Source of the DNA: Cyanoderma ruficeps
Lineage: Eukaryota > Chordata > Aves > Passeriformes > Timaliidae
Assembly (NCBI GenBank): GCA_008694505.1
Contig: VZDJ01000033.1
Span: 4,951,091-5,015,090, forward strand
Reading direction: 5' to 3'
DNA: 64,000 nt
How positions within the stretch are numbered: position 1 is the first letter of the stretch; each line of letters starts with the position of its first letter. This document shows positions 19,887 to 30,880 of this stretch, one piece after another. The position numbers and the translations under genes were made by a program. The notes below the pieces were generated by a model. The model was not told where the DNA came from and ran no database searches. It worked only from the letters and a program-made list of their open reading frames with translations.

Positions 19887-20063
19887 TGTGGTCTTTCAAG
19901 AGCTTGTCCAGAGCAGCTGTGGCTGCCCCTGGATGTGTCCAAGGCCAGGTTGGATGGGGCTTGGAGCAACCTGGGATAGTGGGAGGTGTCCCTGCCCATG
20001 GCAGGGTGTGGAGTGAGATGGTCACTCAGCTCCCTTCCACCCCAAGCCACTCCGTGATCCCAA
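19887..20063 (+). mobile_element. CR1 LINE 3' fragment
   Basis: Shows the gcagctgtggctgcccctgg, ccaaggccaggttggatggg, gcttggagcaacctgggata and gtccctgcccatggcaggg blocks, then the cccttcca...gtgatccc terminus. Confidence 0.93.
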
Positions 20064-20109
20064 CAGCAGAGACCTGTCTCTCCTCCCACGCCAGGGCTGG
20101 CATTGAAAT

Positions 20110-20410
20110 GTGGTAATCAGGCCTGTGCAAACTTCTTCACTGCAGTTTAGGATCCTAAATCACACAGACTGGTCTAAAAATAAAATGCAGGCTCTAAAAG
20201 GTCTCTAAGCAGTTTAGTTCATTTTTGTGGCAAGATGTGAGATATTTCTAAATGGAATCAGGAGTGAAGGAGGCAGCCGGGCACATTTTAATTCTAATTT
20301 TTCCTATATATCAAGCGTTAAATTAACAAGTGAGGGAGAGCCCTCCTGAAGAGCTATCTGTGGTTTAGACAGGCACATCAGGATAAAATTACTCTGGGCT
20401 TGCCTGGTTT
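20110..20410. promoter_or_regulatory. AT-rich candidate conserved block
   Basis: AT-rich sequence between two CR1 copies, with TTTTAATTCTAATTTTTCC (20285-20303) and TTAAATTAACAAG (20319-20331). Candidate by composition only. Confidence 0.25.
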
Positions 20411-20659
20411 GTCTGGATCCTCCTGGAGCTGCACCAGTAAAGAGCAAAACTGAGCTGCTCTTCGAGGCCTCGGGTTTGGTGCTGCAGATCCTCCCTCCTG
20501 ACTGAGCCTGGGTTCCTTGCTGGTGTCAGGGAACTGTTCCCTGGAGATGGATTTCACCCAGGCAAGGGGCAGAGCTCCCCAGAAGGTGAAAAAAGGGTGA
20601 AGGGCTCAGGAGAGAGGATTTTATTTGTAATCATGAGGGTGGATGGCTCAAATAACAGA

Positions 20660-21022
20660 ATTAAGGATCCCAGAATGATTTGGGCTGGGAGGACCTTAAA
20701 GCCCATCCAGTCCTACCCTCTGCCATGGGCAGGGACAACTTCCACTATCCCAGATTGCTCCAAGCCCTGTCCAGCCTGGCCTTGGACACTTCCAGGGATC
20801 CTGGGGCAGCCACAGCTTCTCTGGCACCCTGTGCCAGGGCCTCACCACCCTCACAGGGAACAATTTCTTGTGTCTCTCTGACCCAGATTTCCCCTCTTTC
20901 AGTTTGATCCGTCCCTCCTTGCCATGTGACTCCAGTTCCTGATGAAGAATCCCTCTCCAGCTTCCTCGTAGCCCCTTCAGATTTAGCAAGGTGCTCTGAG
21001 GTCTCCACACCTTCTCTCCAGA
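20660..21022 (-). mobile_element. CR1 LINE 3' fragment, about 360 bp
   Basis: Reverse-oriented copy: the 3' terminal cagaatgatttgggctggga lies at the left, followed by the ccaaggccag block reversed and the gatgaagaatccctctccag region. One of the longer copies here. Confidence 0.93.
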
Positions 21023-23251
21023 CTGATCAGCCCCTGTGCTTGTTGTTTGTCTCCAATGTTTGATGGAGAGAGCGTTTTGGTAGGGAAGTCTGATCTTCCC
21101 AGGAAATATTTGGCAGTCAAGGGGATGGGTTCTTCTTCTGAATGATCAGTGCAACACACAAATGATTTTAGTATCATCCCACAGATTTAACTTTTTGTGT
21201 CTGTGGTGAGAATGTGGATTCTGGGTGTGAATGTGGGCTGTCACTACCCTCAACTTGGAGCATTTCAGTTTAAAATCAGAATGCTCTTCAAAGTCTTTTA
21301 TTTGCTGTAATGTCTTTAATTTGCTTTAGTGAGGTTTTTGGAGTCATTAACACCAACAGAGGTCACCTCTGGGTGTGCACAGCCGGCCTGGAGCACCCAC
21401 GTGCCCCTCAAATTTTCCTGGCCCTGACTAAAACAGTTGGGGTTGACTTTCTCTGAAGCTCAGTTATGAAATGCTTCAGTGCACTGAACATGATTCTTTT
21501 TTTCTCACTCCAAGTCCCAAGAGGACTGACTCCAGGTATCCCCACTCCATGAAATATTGTCTCTGCAGCCAGGGAAAGCAATCTCCTGAGTATGAACCTT
21601 GAAGCAGAGGAACGGGTGATTTCTCAGCAACCTTTTGGTATTGTCACATCTTCAGTCTTTTGGGGATTTATGGACTTTGCCAATACATGGGACTGACTCT
21701 GGACATGAAATGCCTAATTTCCTCCAAATTTACAACCATTCCCTTTGCACTTTTCGTGTCCTGTAGCTGTGGGAGTGGTATCACTGTTCCCATTTCATGG
21801 ATGGAAGGGTTGTGTTGCACAGAGATTCCTGGGAAGTGTTCCCAAGTCTGCTCTGCATTGTGACCTCGTCCTGCAGTGCCAGTTTGGTGAGGAATTTGTG
21901 TTTCTTGATGGTTTTATGTGCTGATGTTAAACTTTTTGCTTCTCCTTGTTTCTAAGGCCTGGCTCTCTCAGGGTGATCATTTCCAGAGATGTCCCTTTTT
22001 CAAGATACACTTTTTCAAGTCAGTGTGTCTGGCTGCAGTGATGGACCCTGAGATTGCCCATGTCCTCCCAGGAGTATTTCCAGGCGTCATTTACTGTAGT
22101 AAAATCCTGGCTCACCCTTTAGGAGGTTTCAGCTCATTTAATGTCCCCACAGAGCTCTGAGTGGCCCCACGGACCTGGAGCTCAGAGATGTCCCTCTCCC
22201 CCAGCCCACCAGACCCTCCTTGACTTCATTTGCTCTTTGCTCTCAGTTGCTTATGACTGGAAACATCACGTAGGGAAAACGTGAGCCTTTTCACGTGGGG
22301 AAAAACACCCAGCTTCTAACGAGAGTGTTTCAGATTTCCATCAGTTACAAAGAAGCAGCACTGCCTGTTTTTTACAGAGATGTGTTGGGGCTGCCAGCTG
22401 CACTCCCTTGAGGAGGCCACAGGTTCAAGGGGGAAGAAGCACCACAAACCCCACCTGCTCCAACCCCCAACATCTGCTGGATCCATTAAAAGCTGGAACT
22501 AGAAACTAATCCAGGAGGAGCTGCCAGGACACAGCTCTGCAGAAGGCAACATTTGCCTTCCAAAGGTTATTTTCCAGCCTATTCCTCCAAACCCCAACCC
22601 ACTGGATGGTATCCTGCCAGTCCTCACCATTCTGTCTTCCCAGTAGACTTACACATACTCCAGGGGTGGCAGCAGCAGGAAGTTTAGATTCCTTATCCCA
22701 CTTTTTCCTGGCTATAAAGCTGACCCCTGACACACATTAAACTACAACAGCCCTGTATTTGCTGCTGTGCTGGGAAACAGCAGCAGGAATTACAGAGCTC
22801 CTGGTGTGGAAGTCATGGATTTTGATCAGGGTTGCCAAAAAATTCCTGCCAGGTTGTCCTCCCTGCTGCTGCCCCTGCAAATACTGAGTTTTACCCTGGC
22901 ATCGTCACTGACTGCCTCCATACTGACCCCGTGGCCACCTTTATGGCTGTGTTAAGGGTGTATTTTTCATCTTTTCTGTGTTTTCCCAGGTCGTTGAGGC
23001 ACCAGGAGACGACAGAGCTGGAGAGCCCCTGAAAGAGCCATGGAAGCATGATGCAAACAGCCTCCTCTTCCTGCCTTTGGGAATGGTCAGGCCTCAGGGG
23101 GATTGGTGTCCTCAGGGAGGTCCTGGCTCAGGGGAAGTGTGGGAGCTGCTTGGTTGGATGTCCCGGGAGCTGCTGGGGAGTTGGTTCCTTATTGCTGCCC
23201 ACTGACCTGTTGCTTTGTGTAAGCTGCTTTACACCAGTGACAGAGCAGTGT
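21023..23251. other. unique sequence, no gene seen
   Basis: Contains a small cluster of CACGT motifs at 22266-22297 (see findings). No exon, RNA gene or repeat family recognised. Confidence 0.5.
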
Positions 23252-23338
23252 AAGACACAGAATTGCTATTTGTTGTCCATAAGACACAGAATTGCTATTT
23301 TCTGTCCATCAGACACGGAATTGCTATTTTCTGTCCCA
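23252..23338. repeat. 29-bp tandem repeat, 3 copies
   Basis: AAGACACAGAATTGCTATTT-type units start at 23252, 23281 and 23310. The last two copies differ at few positions, indicating recent expansion. Confidence 0.95.
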
Positions 23339-23831
23339 TCTTCCAGCTTTGCAGTCTCCCAGAGCTCCCATGTGGACTCCAGAGTCCCACTGAGACCATG
23401 ACAGAAATGTTTGGGTGCTGGGTTTAGCAGCATAAACGCTCTTTAGTGCACATCGTTACAGAGAGCATGTCCCTTTCTCTCCCCTGTGGAATGGCTGTCT
23501 GGAAAAAGCAGAATTCCAGCTCCCATCTCACCACACCATTATTGGCAGGCACGGCTGGCACATTATTTAGGTAATTTGGCCATACGGGAACCACACGGAC
23601 AGAACAAGTGTTGTCATCCCCAACAGGCCTAGGGATCCCGCACCTGCACCTGGAGGGTGACAGGGCTTTGGAAGGGCATTCAGGGAATGATGGGCACTGT
23701 TGGCACCCAAGGGGACCACCATGAGGTTCCCATATGGAAAGCCCAGCAGGACACGTGCAGGGAGTCCCTGGGGGTGGCTGGTCTTGTGGTGGCTCCTGGT
23801 CACTGCTGGGAGGTGGCACCCACACTTTGGG

Positions 23832-23989
23832 CTGTGGCACAGGCTGGCCAGAGAAGCTGTGTCTGCCTCATCCCTGGAGGCGTTGGATGGGCTTGGAGCA
23901 GCCTGGAGTAATGGAAGGTGTCCCTGCCCATGGAACTGGATGACTTTTCATTTCCCTTCCAACCCAAACCATCCTGAGACTCTGTGGGT
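23832..23989 (+). mobile_element. CR1 LINE 3' fragment
   Basis: Carries ggccagagaagctgtg, ggatgggcttggagcagcct and gtgtccctgcccatgg blocks, with a short internal deletion before the terminal cccttccaacccaaacc. Confidence 0.9.
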
Positions 23990-26819
23990 TCACAGATACA
24001 AATGTAGGTGTTGGCCAGGGCTGGTGATGCTGACGAGAGTCAAGAAAACACCACAAAAACAGCCTCTTCAGACTGGCCTGCTTCCCACAGCCTTTGGCTG
24101 TCCCAGCACACAACTCCAGAGGGGAAGGAAGCTCAGCTGGAGGTGCTCTGTGACAGCCTCAGAGGGAACCTGGTCTGAGGCTCCTCTTGAACTGCTGCAT
24201 CTGCTGCTCTCAGAGGGCACTGGCAGCCCTTGTGAGAAAGGAAAAGCCTGCAGAGCCTGTGGTGCTCTGTGTGAGGTGAGGGGCTCATTCCCACTGCTCC
24301 AGGAAGCTCATCTGGGGAAGATTTCCTGCAGTATTGTAGGAGCCATAACGTGGCCTGGAAATAAAGCCAATGACTGTGCCTGGGTAGGACGTTCAGGTGA
24401 GGCAGCCTGAGTGCCACGGGCAGCGTGAGGGCTCTGACCCACCCTCATTAGTGCTGCTGCACGGACAAAGTGAGTAATTGCAGTGCCTGCCGTGCTCAGG
24501 GGTCTCCTGGAGAGGTTAAACTGGGAGTCAGCAGCTGATGAGCTGCAGTGTGGGCACCCCAGGGAACCCCTCCCAGATCAGCCATGAGAGCCAGCCCTCG
24601 CACCACATTTGTCACCAGCTCGTGTCAAAGTGCTCCCTGGAATGCTGCTGCCCTCACACAGGTGAGCAAAAAGGCTCCCCAGGGCTGCCTGCAGGGCCAG
24701 AGGTGGAGAGGAGTGTCTGTGTCCCGGAGCAGGGTCCCTGGCCTCTGCATTTCCACAGGGAGACGTGTACAAGTCCTGGCTGGAAAGCAGCAAAACACCT
24801 CCAGCCCTTGCAGCCCAAAAGGCAGAGGTAAATAAGATGTGGGAATAACTTCCTGGAGGGATTTCAACCACCCCTGTTCCCTCTGGGGAGGCTGACAATA
24901 CCTCCATCAATTCTCTTGGAAGCTGTCCACCCCTTTGCCTTCACTCCATCAGTTTTCTGGGAAAATCTCCATCTCCCACTTGTCTTCTGATTCTTCTACC
25001 TCAGTGAGGAGCTGCAGCTCCTTCCAGCACAGGACCTCCACCTAGACACAGCTGCTCTGCTTCCCTGCTGGGTTTCAGCAGCCCTTCCACACCCATGGAT
25101 CATTTATCCTGCACCTCTATCTACCCCTCCAGAGGTCCTGGAAGCTCTGCTGCTGCCTCCTGTCAGAACCAGTGTCTCCCAGGGAATTCCTGGAAGAGGA
25201 CCCAGAAGAGGTGGCCCATGGCAGATGGATTTCATCCTTTCTGCCAAGGCCAGCAGCTTCTGGGTGTTGGTAGCCTGAGGCTGCCTTGTCCAGGTGGAAA
25301 TTTTCTTCTGCACTCAGGAGCTGCAAGATATAACCCCCAAAGTTTCCAATGAGCTAGAAGAGCAGGAATTGTGGTTCAGTGCAAATAAACCCTGCTGACT
25401 GCTGTTCTCTACCTGTCTGTGCTACTGCTTTACATTGTCTGTGCTTTTCTGTCTCCAGTGTGCTGCTGCAGAGGTTCCAGTTTGAAGTCCAGAGCAAATG
25501 AATTTCAAAAGCTGTCCCAGGAAAAGCTCCTGTGAACTCCTGGAGAAGGGGTCAGAAAGGACACAGGAGATTCTGGATGTCACAAGAGCAGCAGGGAAGC
25601 CAAATATCACCTCAGGGTGTCTGGCTGTGTCCCTCTGAAGTGACAGCCCTGATCCTGTGCCCGACACCAAACTCCCCCAGCCTGGGCATCCAGGGGTCAA
25701 AAGGTTGCTGCAGCACCCGAGTCAGCCAAAGCCCTGCTTTGGGTGTTGTGAGAGGCAGCTGATAGGGAGCTTTCTGCCTGAGGACAGGGATTTCCTGGCT
25801 TTTTGGGGCTCTGTGGTGTCTTGCAGTGAGAAGATGCTCAAAATTCTTGCCTGCTCTCTCGGCTTGCAGGGTGGGGGGATGGAGGCTGAGGGAAAACTGA
25901 TGGGAAAATGTTTACAAGTCTAACTACTGAGTGAAGCCTCTCTAATGGAGGATTTAATCTGCAGGACATTGTTATCTCTGCTGGGTTTTCTGTATCTTAG
26001 GTACTCAATAAATGATTGCTAAAGTAATTCAGCATTCTCCTCTCACTCAGAAAACACAGCCCCGTGTCAGGTACCCAATCACGCTCTCATTCAGCAAGCA
26101 GAACCCAGGCAGGGCAGGCCCACGGGTGAGGAAACTCTGAAAACAGGCCTGAAATGCAGCCCTGGAGCTCGGAAAGGTGATGGGGACACTCTACGGCCAG
26201 AGCTCGTAGGAATGAGGCAAGGAAGAGCTGCAGGAAGCCACCCACGGGGAAATTAGGTCAGAGCCACTCACGGGATGGCAGCCAGGTGTTGCAGTGCCCA
26301 GCTATGCCATCAAACGTTTCCCTGACTGGCCACTGCTGAAAAAGTCCTGGTTTTCTGTCTCTCCATGCCCCGGGGCAGTTCCTTTCCTCCTGCATTCTCC
26401 CTGCAATCGCGGGAAGCACCAATATTCAGAGAGGTGCTTTCCTTCAGGGCTGACACTCATGACACTCAGTACCCTCCACCAAGGCACACTGGGCTTCCCA
26501 TCCCTCTCTCGGATGGATCCCTCCTGGGATGGATCCTCCCCCTCCAGCCCTGTGTGTCCCCGCTCTGTGCTTTATCCTCCGTTCTTCCAGACTGAAATTC
26601 CAGCTGTGTGGGGCTGTGCCCCCTCTCCAGTGGGTGCAGCCCCATGTCGTGATACCCCCTTGGAAGATTTTTCCAGCCTCACTGTACCTCAGATAAGGGA
26701 GTTGGAGGTCCCAGGCTGAGCTGCCACCGTGGTCCCCTGGGATGTGACTGCAGCTTTGCCCCCTGGTCCCTGTGGGGTGTAACTCGTCCCCGTGTATGGA
26801 GCACTTCCATTCTGCCTCT
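23990..26819. other. unique sequence, no gene seen
   Basis: Mixed-composition sequence. Open frames up to 236 codons (23700-24410, partly CR1-derived) show no known domain and no consistent splice context. Confidence 0.45.
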
Positions 26820-27080
26820 TCAGACCTGGGTCAGCTTTAATACAGTCTGCGAGAAAGGCTTAAAACAGCAAGGTTTGAGATTGAATTATGGTCTAATCTG
26901 CCACTAATAGAACCTGACCAGCTCCATTATTCACTGTCAAATCACTGCATTTGCTATTAAAACACAGTGTGAACTTCCCTAATTTCTGTCGGGTTAGGAC
27001 CATATCCATCATCCTCTCCTGAACCGACAGCGGGGTAGTGCAGATAACACAGACAAATTTAATGTGGTTAATTCACCTCA
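26820..27080. promoter_or_regulatory. AT-rich candidate conserved block
   Basis: Contains TTGAATTATGGTCTAAT, CTCCATTATTCAC and TTTAATGTGGTTAATTC-type homeodomain motifs. Function inferred from composition only. Confidence 0.28.
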
Positions 27081-27899
27081 GGAAGCTTGCTCCAGTGGTG
27101 CTAGGGAAGGAGGGGCTGGGCAGTCCTAGGAGGAAAAGGATGGATGAGAGCGAGCTGCAGTTTGACATTGCAGGGGGTAATGAAATTGCACAGGGCCTCT
27201 TTAGGATGGGGAGGTCGGAGTGGGCCTGGCACCCTGACAGCCTGACCCAAAACTGTGCTCAGAGAGGAGGGGACAGAGGAGGGACCAGTCCCGTGTTCTG
27301 GGGCAGGAGAAAGGGAGCAGAGACCATAACCACAGTCTCCAGACGTGCAGTTACACCACCCTTGCTGCAGCTGTCGCAGCTTAAGGCTGCAGCCTCCTTT
27401 TCGGGGGCTGTGAACACCTCAGAAATCAGCTCATGCTCTCTCCCAAGTGATGCCATCCTTGGGAAGGCAGAGCTGGGATCAAACTCTGTGCCTCACTCCC
27501 TGGTTGGCGTCACCCCACCCCATGGAGGGCAAATACTCCTCCAGAGTAAATTGAACTGCATGTTTGCAGCATCCTAAATAGAGCCAGGAAGACCCCAGCA
27601 GGTACCTGGAGAGTCAAAGAAAGGCTGCCTGGCCTGGTTCAGCTGTGACTCAAACCAGGATTTTTGGCTCTTATTTGCAGAGGTGGAAAGCAAGTCCATG
27701 AATTTGGTGGGCCAGCAAAAAACCTTTGGCAGAAATTCTGTGTTTACGTTCTGTCTCTTCCTTTTCTGTTGTGTATGCCTGTGCTAATTCTAGAAATAAA
27801 GAATTACGAAGGTAAATGTTGACCTGCCATGTTGACCAAAGAAAAAGCAACTAGAGACAGATGAGACCATTATAAGCATTTTCAAACAGTTTCTGATGG
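27081..27899. other. unique sequence, no gene seen
   Basis: A 179-codon plus-strand frame (27038-27577) has no recognisable domain and is not called. Confidence 0.45.
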
Positions 27900-28280
27900 C
27901 AGTGGGGATTAGAAGAATTCGTTAGACAAAAAGTAGGAGCTGTCTTTAGCCCATTACTGGGTCTAATGAGTTGACACTTGCAGCCCTGGTTTGTGCCTGA
28001 GATGTTTTGGTTTTCTGAAGTTCTTTTCCCAGGGAATTTTCTGTAAACAAAAGAAGTGGTTTTGTAACTGTACCTTTGTTTTCATTCCTTTTCCTAGGAG
28101 GGACTCCTTGGTGTCCCTCTGCTCTGACCAATGTGAGTGAAGAGGTTTCTCCTTTTGTCACCAATGGAATGGGTCTGTGTAAAATAGTATATAAGGGAGA
28201 CACATCCCAACAATAAAGGAGTCATTATCAGCCTTCTGAAGTCAGAGTCTGTGTTGTTGTGGTGTAAAACAGCATCAGAC
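27900..28280 (+). mobile_element. possible solo LTR of an endogenous retrovirus
   Basis: Promoter and poly(A) elements are arranged as in a retroviral LTR: CCAAT motifs (28129-28133 and 28161-28165), TATATAAG (28188-28195) and AATAAA (28212-28217) only 17 bp later, then a GT-rich stretch (28244-28263). Close TATA-to-AATAAA spacing is known in avian retroviral LTRs. No internal gag/pol sequence, primer-binding site or target duplication was found, so the boundaries are approximate and it would be a solo LTR. Confidence 0.45.
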
Positions 28281-30189
28281 ACAGGTGAACAAGGACTTGT
28301 CACCACAGAAATAACAAAAATAAACAATTCCAGCTCGATGGTGAAGGCTTTATCTGGCCACTCTCTGGAGAGAGTCCGAGCAGCAGGTCTGCCTTTGGAG
28401 GAGTTTGTGTCTCACCCATCCTTACCTTCAGCACAGCTCCTTGCTGTGAGGACCAAGGCTTTGGGAACTCAACCAGCCTCCAGCGACTGGTGGGTGAATC
28501 TGCCTCACACTCAGCATGTGGTGTGTGAACAGGTGAGTGCTGCTCCTTCCAAAGGGGAATAACACAGGAAAGCTGAGGGCTGGCTGGATAAGTCCAGTGC
28601 TGCAGATGCTTCTCAGCTGGTAAAGATTCCTGTATCTTTATTAGACCTAGTCCATGAGGATCCAGCCCTGGAAAAGCTTTATCCCTCCTCCTGCTTGTGT
28701 TCAGGGTGTACCCACCTGTCATGACAAGCTCTGTCCCTTGACCTCCCAAGGCTTCAGTCTGGGACAAGAATTCATGGACAACAAGAACAAACACTTCGGC
28801 TTTTATCCAAACCAGCTTCTTCCATGTTCGTGCTCCTTCCAGAGCTGCCATTTGCACAATCCCCAGCTGGGCATGAGGAGGCAGCTGCTCAGGAATTCAC
28901 CACATCCACATCCTGGATCAGCACTCACATCCTACTTCCATGGCCCTCTAAACGCCTACCAGAGGATTTGGGAGGGCCGTGTACACAAGCACCAGGCTTG
29001 CACACATAGATGGACTTCAGGGATGCTTCCCAAGGGACAGGTGAGGAACGGAGCAGAGAGCACAGGCCAGGAAGCTGTGGGATCATTCCTGACTGCCATC
29101 TCCAAAGGAGCTCTGTTAAGGTGTAAAAAAACCCCGGGCTGCCACAGGGTGAATGGTGTCACAGGGTCAAAGATGCTGTCACAGAGGTGTCCCCACAGTA
29201 ATTAAGAACATGCCAGGAGCTTCCAAGTCTCTTGAGACAGGAAGCAGCACCGGTCAGCCCTCACGTGTGTGTGCAGCTCAATCAACACCATTACACTGGG
29301 AAAGGACCTTCCCAAACTGTGGGAAAGGCACTGCTTGTCCTGTAGGAGCCAGGGCAGAGCACCTGCTCCGAGCTGGGTTTCCTGTGCACCCTCAGGAAAG
29401 CCCGGGTCACCAGGGCCTGCGGGGCCACAGGGCCAAGCTGCTGTGCTGGGGGGATCCATGCCCAGGCGTGCACCTTCCAATCCCACAGGCACACACCTGA
29501 GGCTGCCTGAAGGGAAAACTCTGGAGAAAGGGACAGCACAGGGTCTCCTTGCCCTTCTCACCTGCAAAGTGGTGACGCTGAACTCGGGCCAACAGAGGTT
29601 TGTGACGCTTCCTAAAGACAACCTTGACACCTCCTCTGAAACACTTGTGCTGGGTTTGCTCAGGCACAGCCTCTGCAATCACTGGGATAAGGAAGGCAGC
29701 CAAACCCCTCACTCCTGTGTCAGAGCTTCGGGACTCTGAAACTGTGATGGCTTGGCACAGATGGACATGACACTGCTGTGCCAGTGCCCAGTGCAGAGCC
29801 ACAGGGGCAGTGTGGGGCCACCAGAGGGGCACTCTATTATTCATGGCTCCTTCCCCGGCCGCAGGAGAGCAAGGGAGGTGGAAATCATCCCCATCCAGTT
29901 TGTCAGCCCAAAGGTTGATCCTGGTGGTTTGGGATGATCTATGCCACAACATATGAGGTAATTCCAGTGGAACAGGAGCTCCAAAGTAAGGTTTCTCCTT
30001 CTCTAGAGTCTCCAGCCTTCTCTCACTTTGCCTCTGATGGGTTGTCCTCTCCCAGGGTTGACTTTTGGCTCTCCCAGGTGTTCCACTGCAAGCACTTCAG
30101 TGTGGACAGGGAAATGAGTCCTTGCCAGGGGCTAAGGCAATATTCCTTGATGGTGTGTCTTAGCCAGGGAAAATAAAGGACTGAGGTAA
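28281..30189. other. unique sequence, no gene seen
   Basis: Overlapping open frames of 115-185 codons on both strands lack recognisable motifs. No repeat family recognised. Confidence 0.45.
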
Positions 30190-30300
30190 TGGAATCACAG
30201 AATCATAAAATGGCCTGGGCTGGAAGGACCTTAAAGCTCATCCAGCTCATCCCTGCCATGGGCAGGGGCACCTTCCCCCTGCCCAGGTGGCTCAGAGCTC
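30190..30300 (-). mobile_element. CR1 LINE 3' terminal fragment
   Basis: The reverse-oriented terminus ggaatcacagaatcataaaa is followed by ggctggaaggaccttaaagc and the reversed gccatgggcaggggca block. Truncated after about 110 bp. Confidence 0.88.
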
Positions 30301-30469
30301 ACTCTGTGTGAAGGAATAGGACTGCCAGGATCTGTTTGGAAGGAACCATCCAGCTTCCTCCTGGATTGTGCTGGTGGACTGAGCTGGGGGAGGATCCCTG
30401 CCCCTCCTGCATCACCACCCCTGCCCATCTGTGAGCCCCGCTGGATTCTCCAGGGGTTGGTTGCTGCAG

Positions 30470-30740
30470 AGAGTTTCGACGGCAGATTTACATTTGCACA
30501 CATGAGATGAGCAGCGCTCACCGTCTTTGCCTGCCCCTGTATCCATCTCAATTACAAGGTGCTGCTGGGGAGGGCTTTGTGAGGCAGCCGCGTGTGGGAC
30601 GGGAGCGCTGCGACGTCTGCGCCGCTCAATTATTCATTCCCCATTTCTGCATGCACAGGAGGTTAATCCAGGAGGTGCCTGCCACACAAGGAAAGCAGCT
30701 CTTTGGAGACAGCTCCACATTATTTTATTTATTTTTTTTC
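30470..30740. promoter_or_regulatory. candidate conserved non-coding block
   Basis: Contains ACATTTGCACAC (30491-30502), CTCAATTACAAG and CTCAATTATTCATTCC motifs around a short CpG-rich core (30590-30630). It ends in a T-rich run near 30721-30740. Candidate by composition only. Confidence 0.3.
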
Positions 30741-30864
30741 CCAGTGGTTTTTCAAACATTATCTCTCCCCTCTTTCTTCTCGTGAGGTGGGGGGTGTGGG
30801 GAAAGGAGCCTGGAGGATAATGAGGAGCTTCGCCTTCCCTGGCAGACAGCTTGAGGAGAAAGTT

Positions 30865-30880
30865 GGTGTGGTTGGTGTGG
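30865..30880 (+). repeat. 10-bp direct repeat forming a two-tetrad G-quadruplex motif
   Basis: GGTGTGGTTGGTGTGG has four GG pairs with loops TGT, TT and TGT, capable of a two-quartet quadruplex. It arises from a tandem GTTGGTGTGG. Confidence 0.6.
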
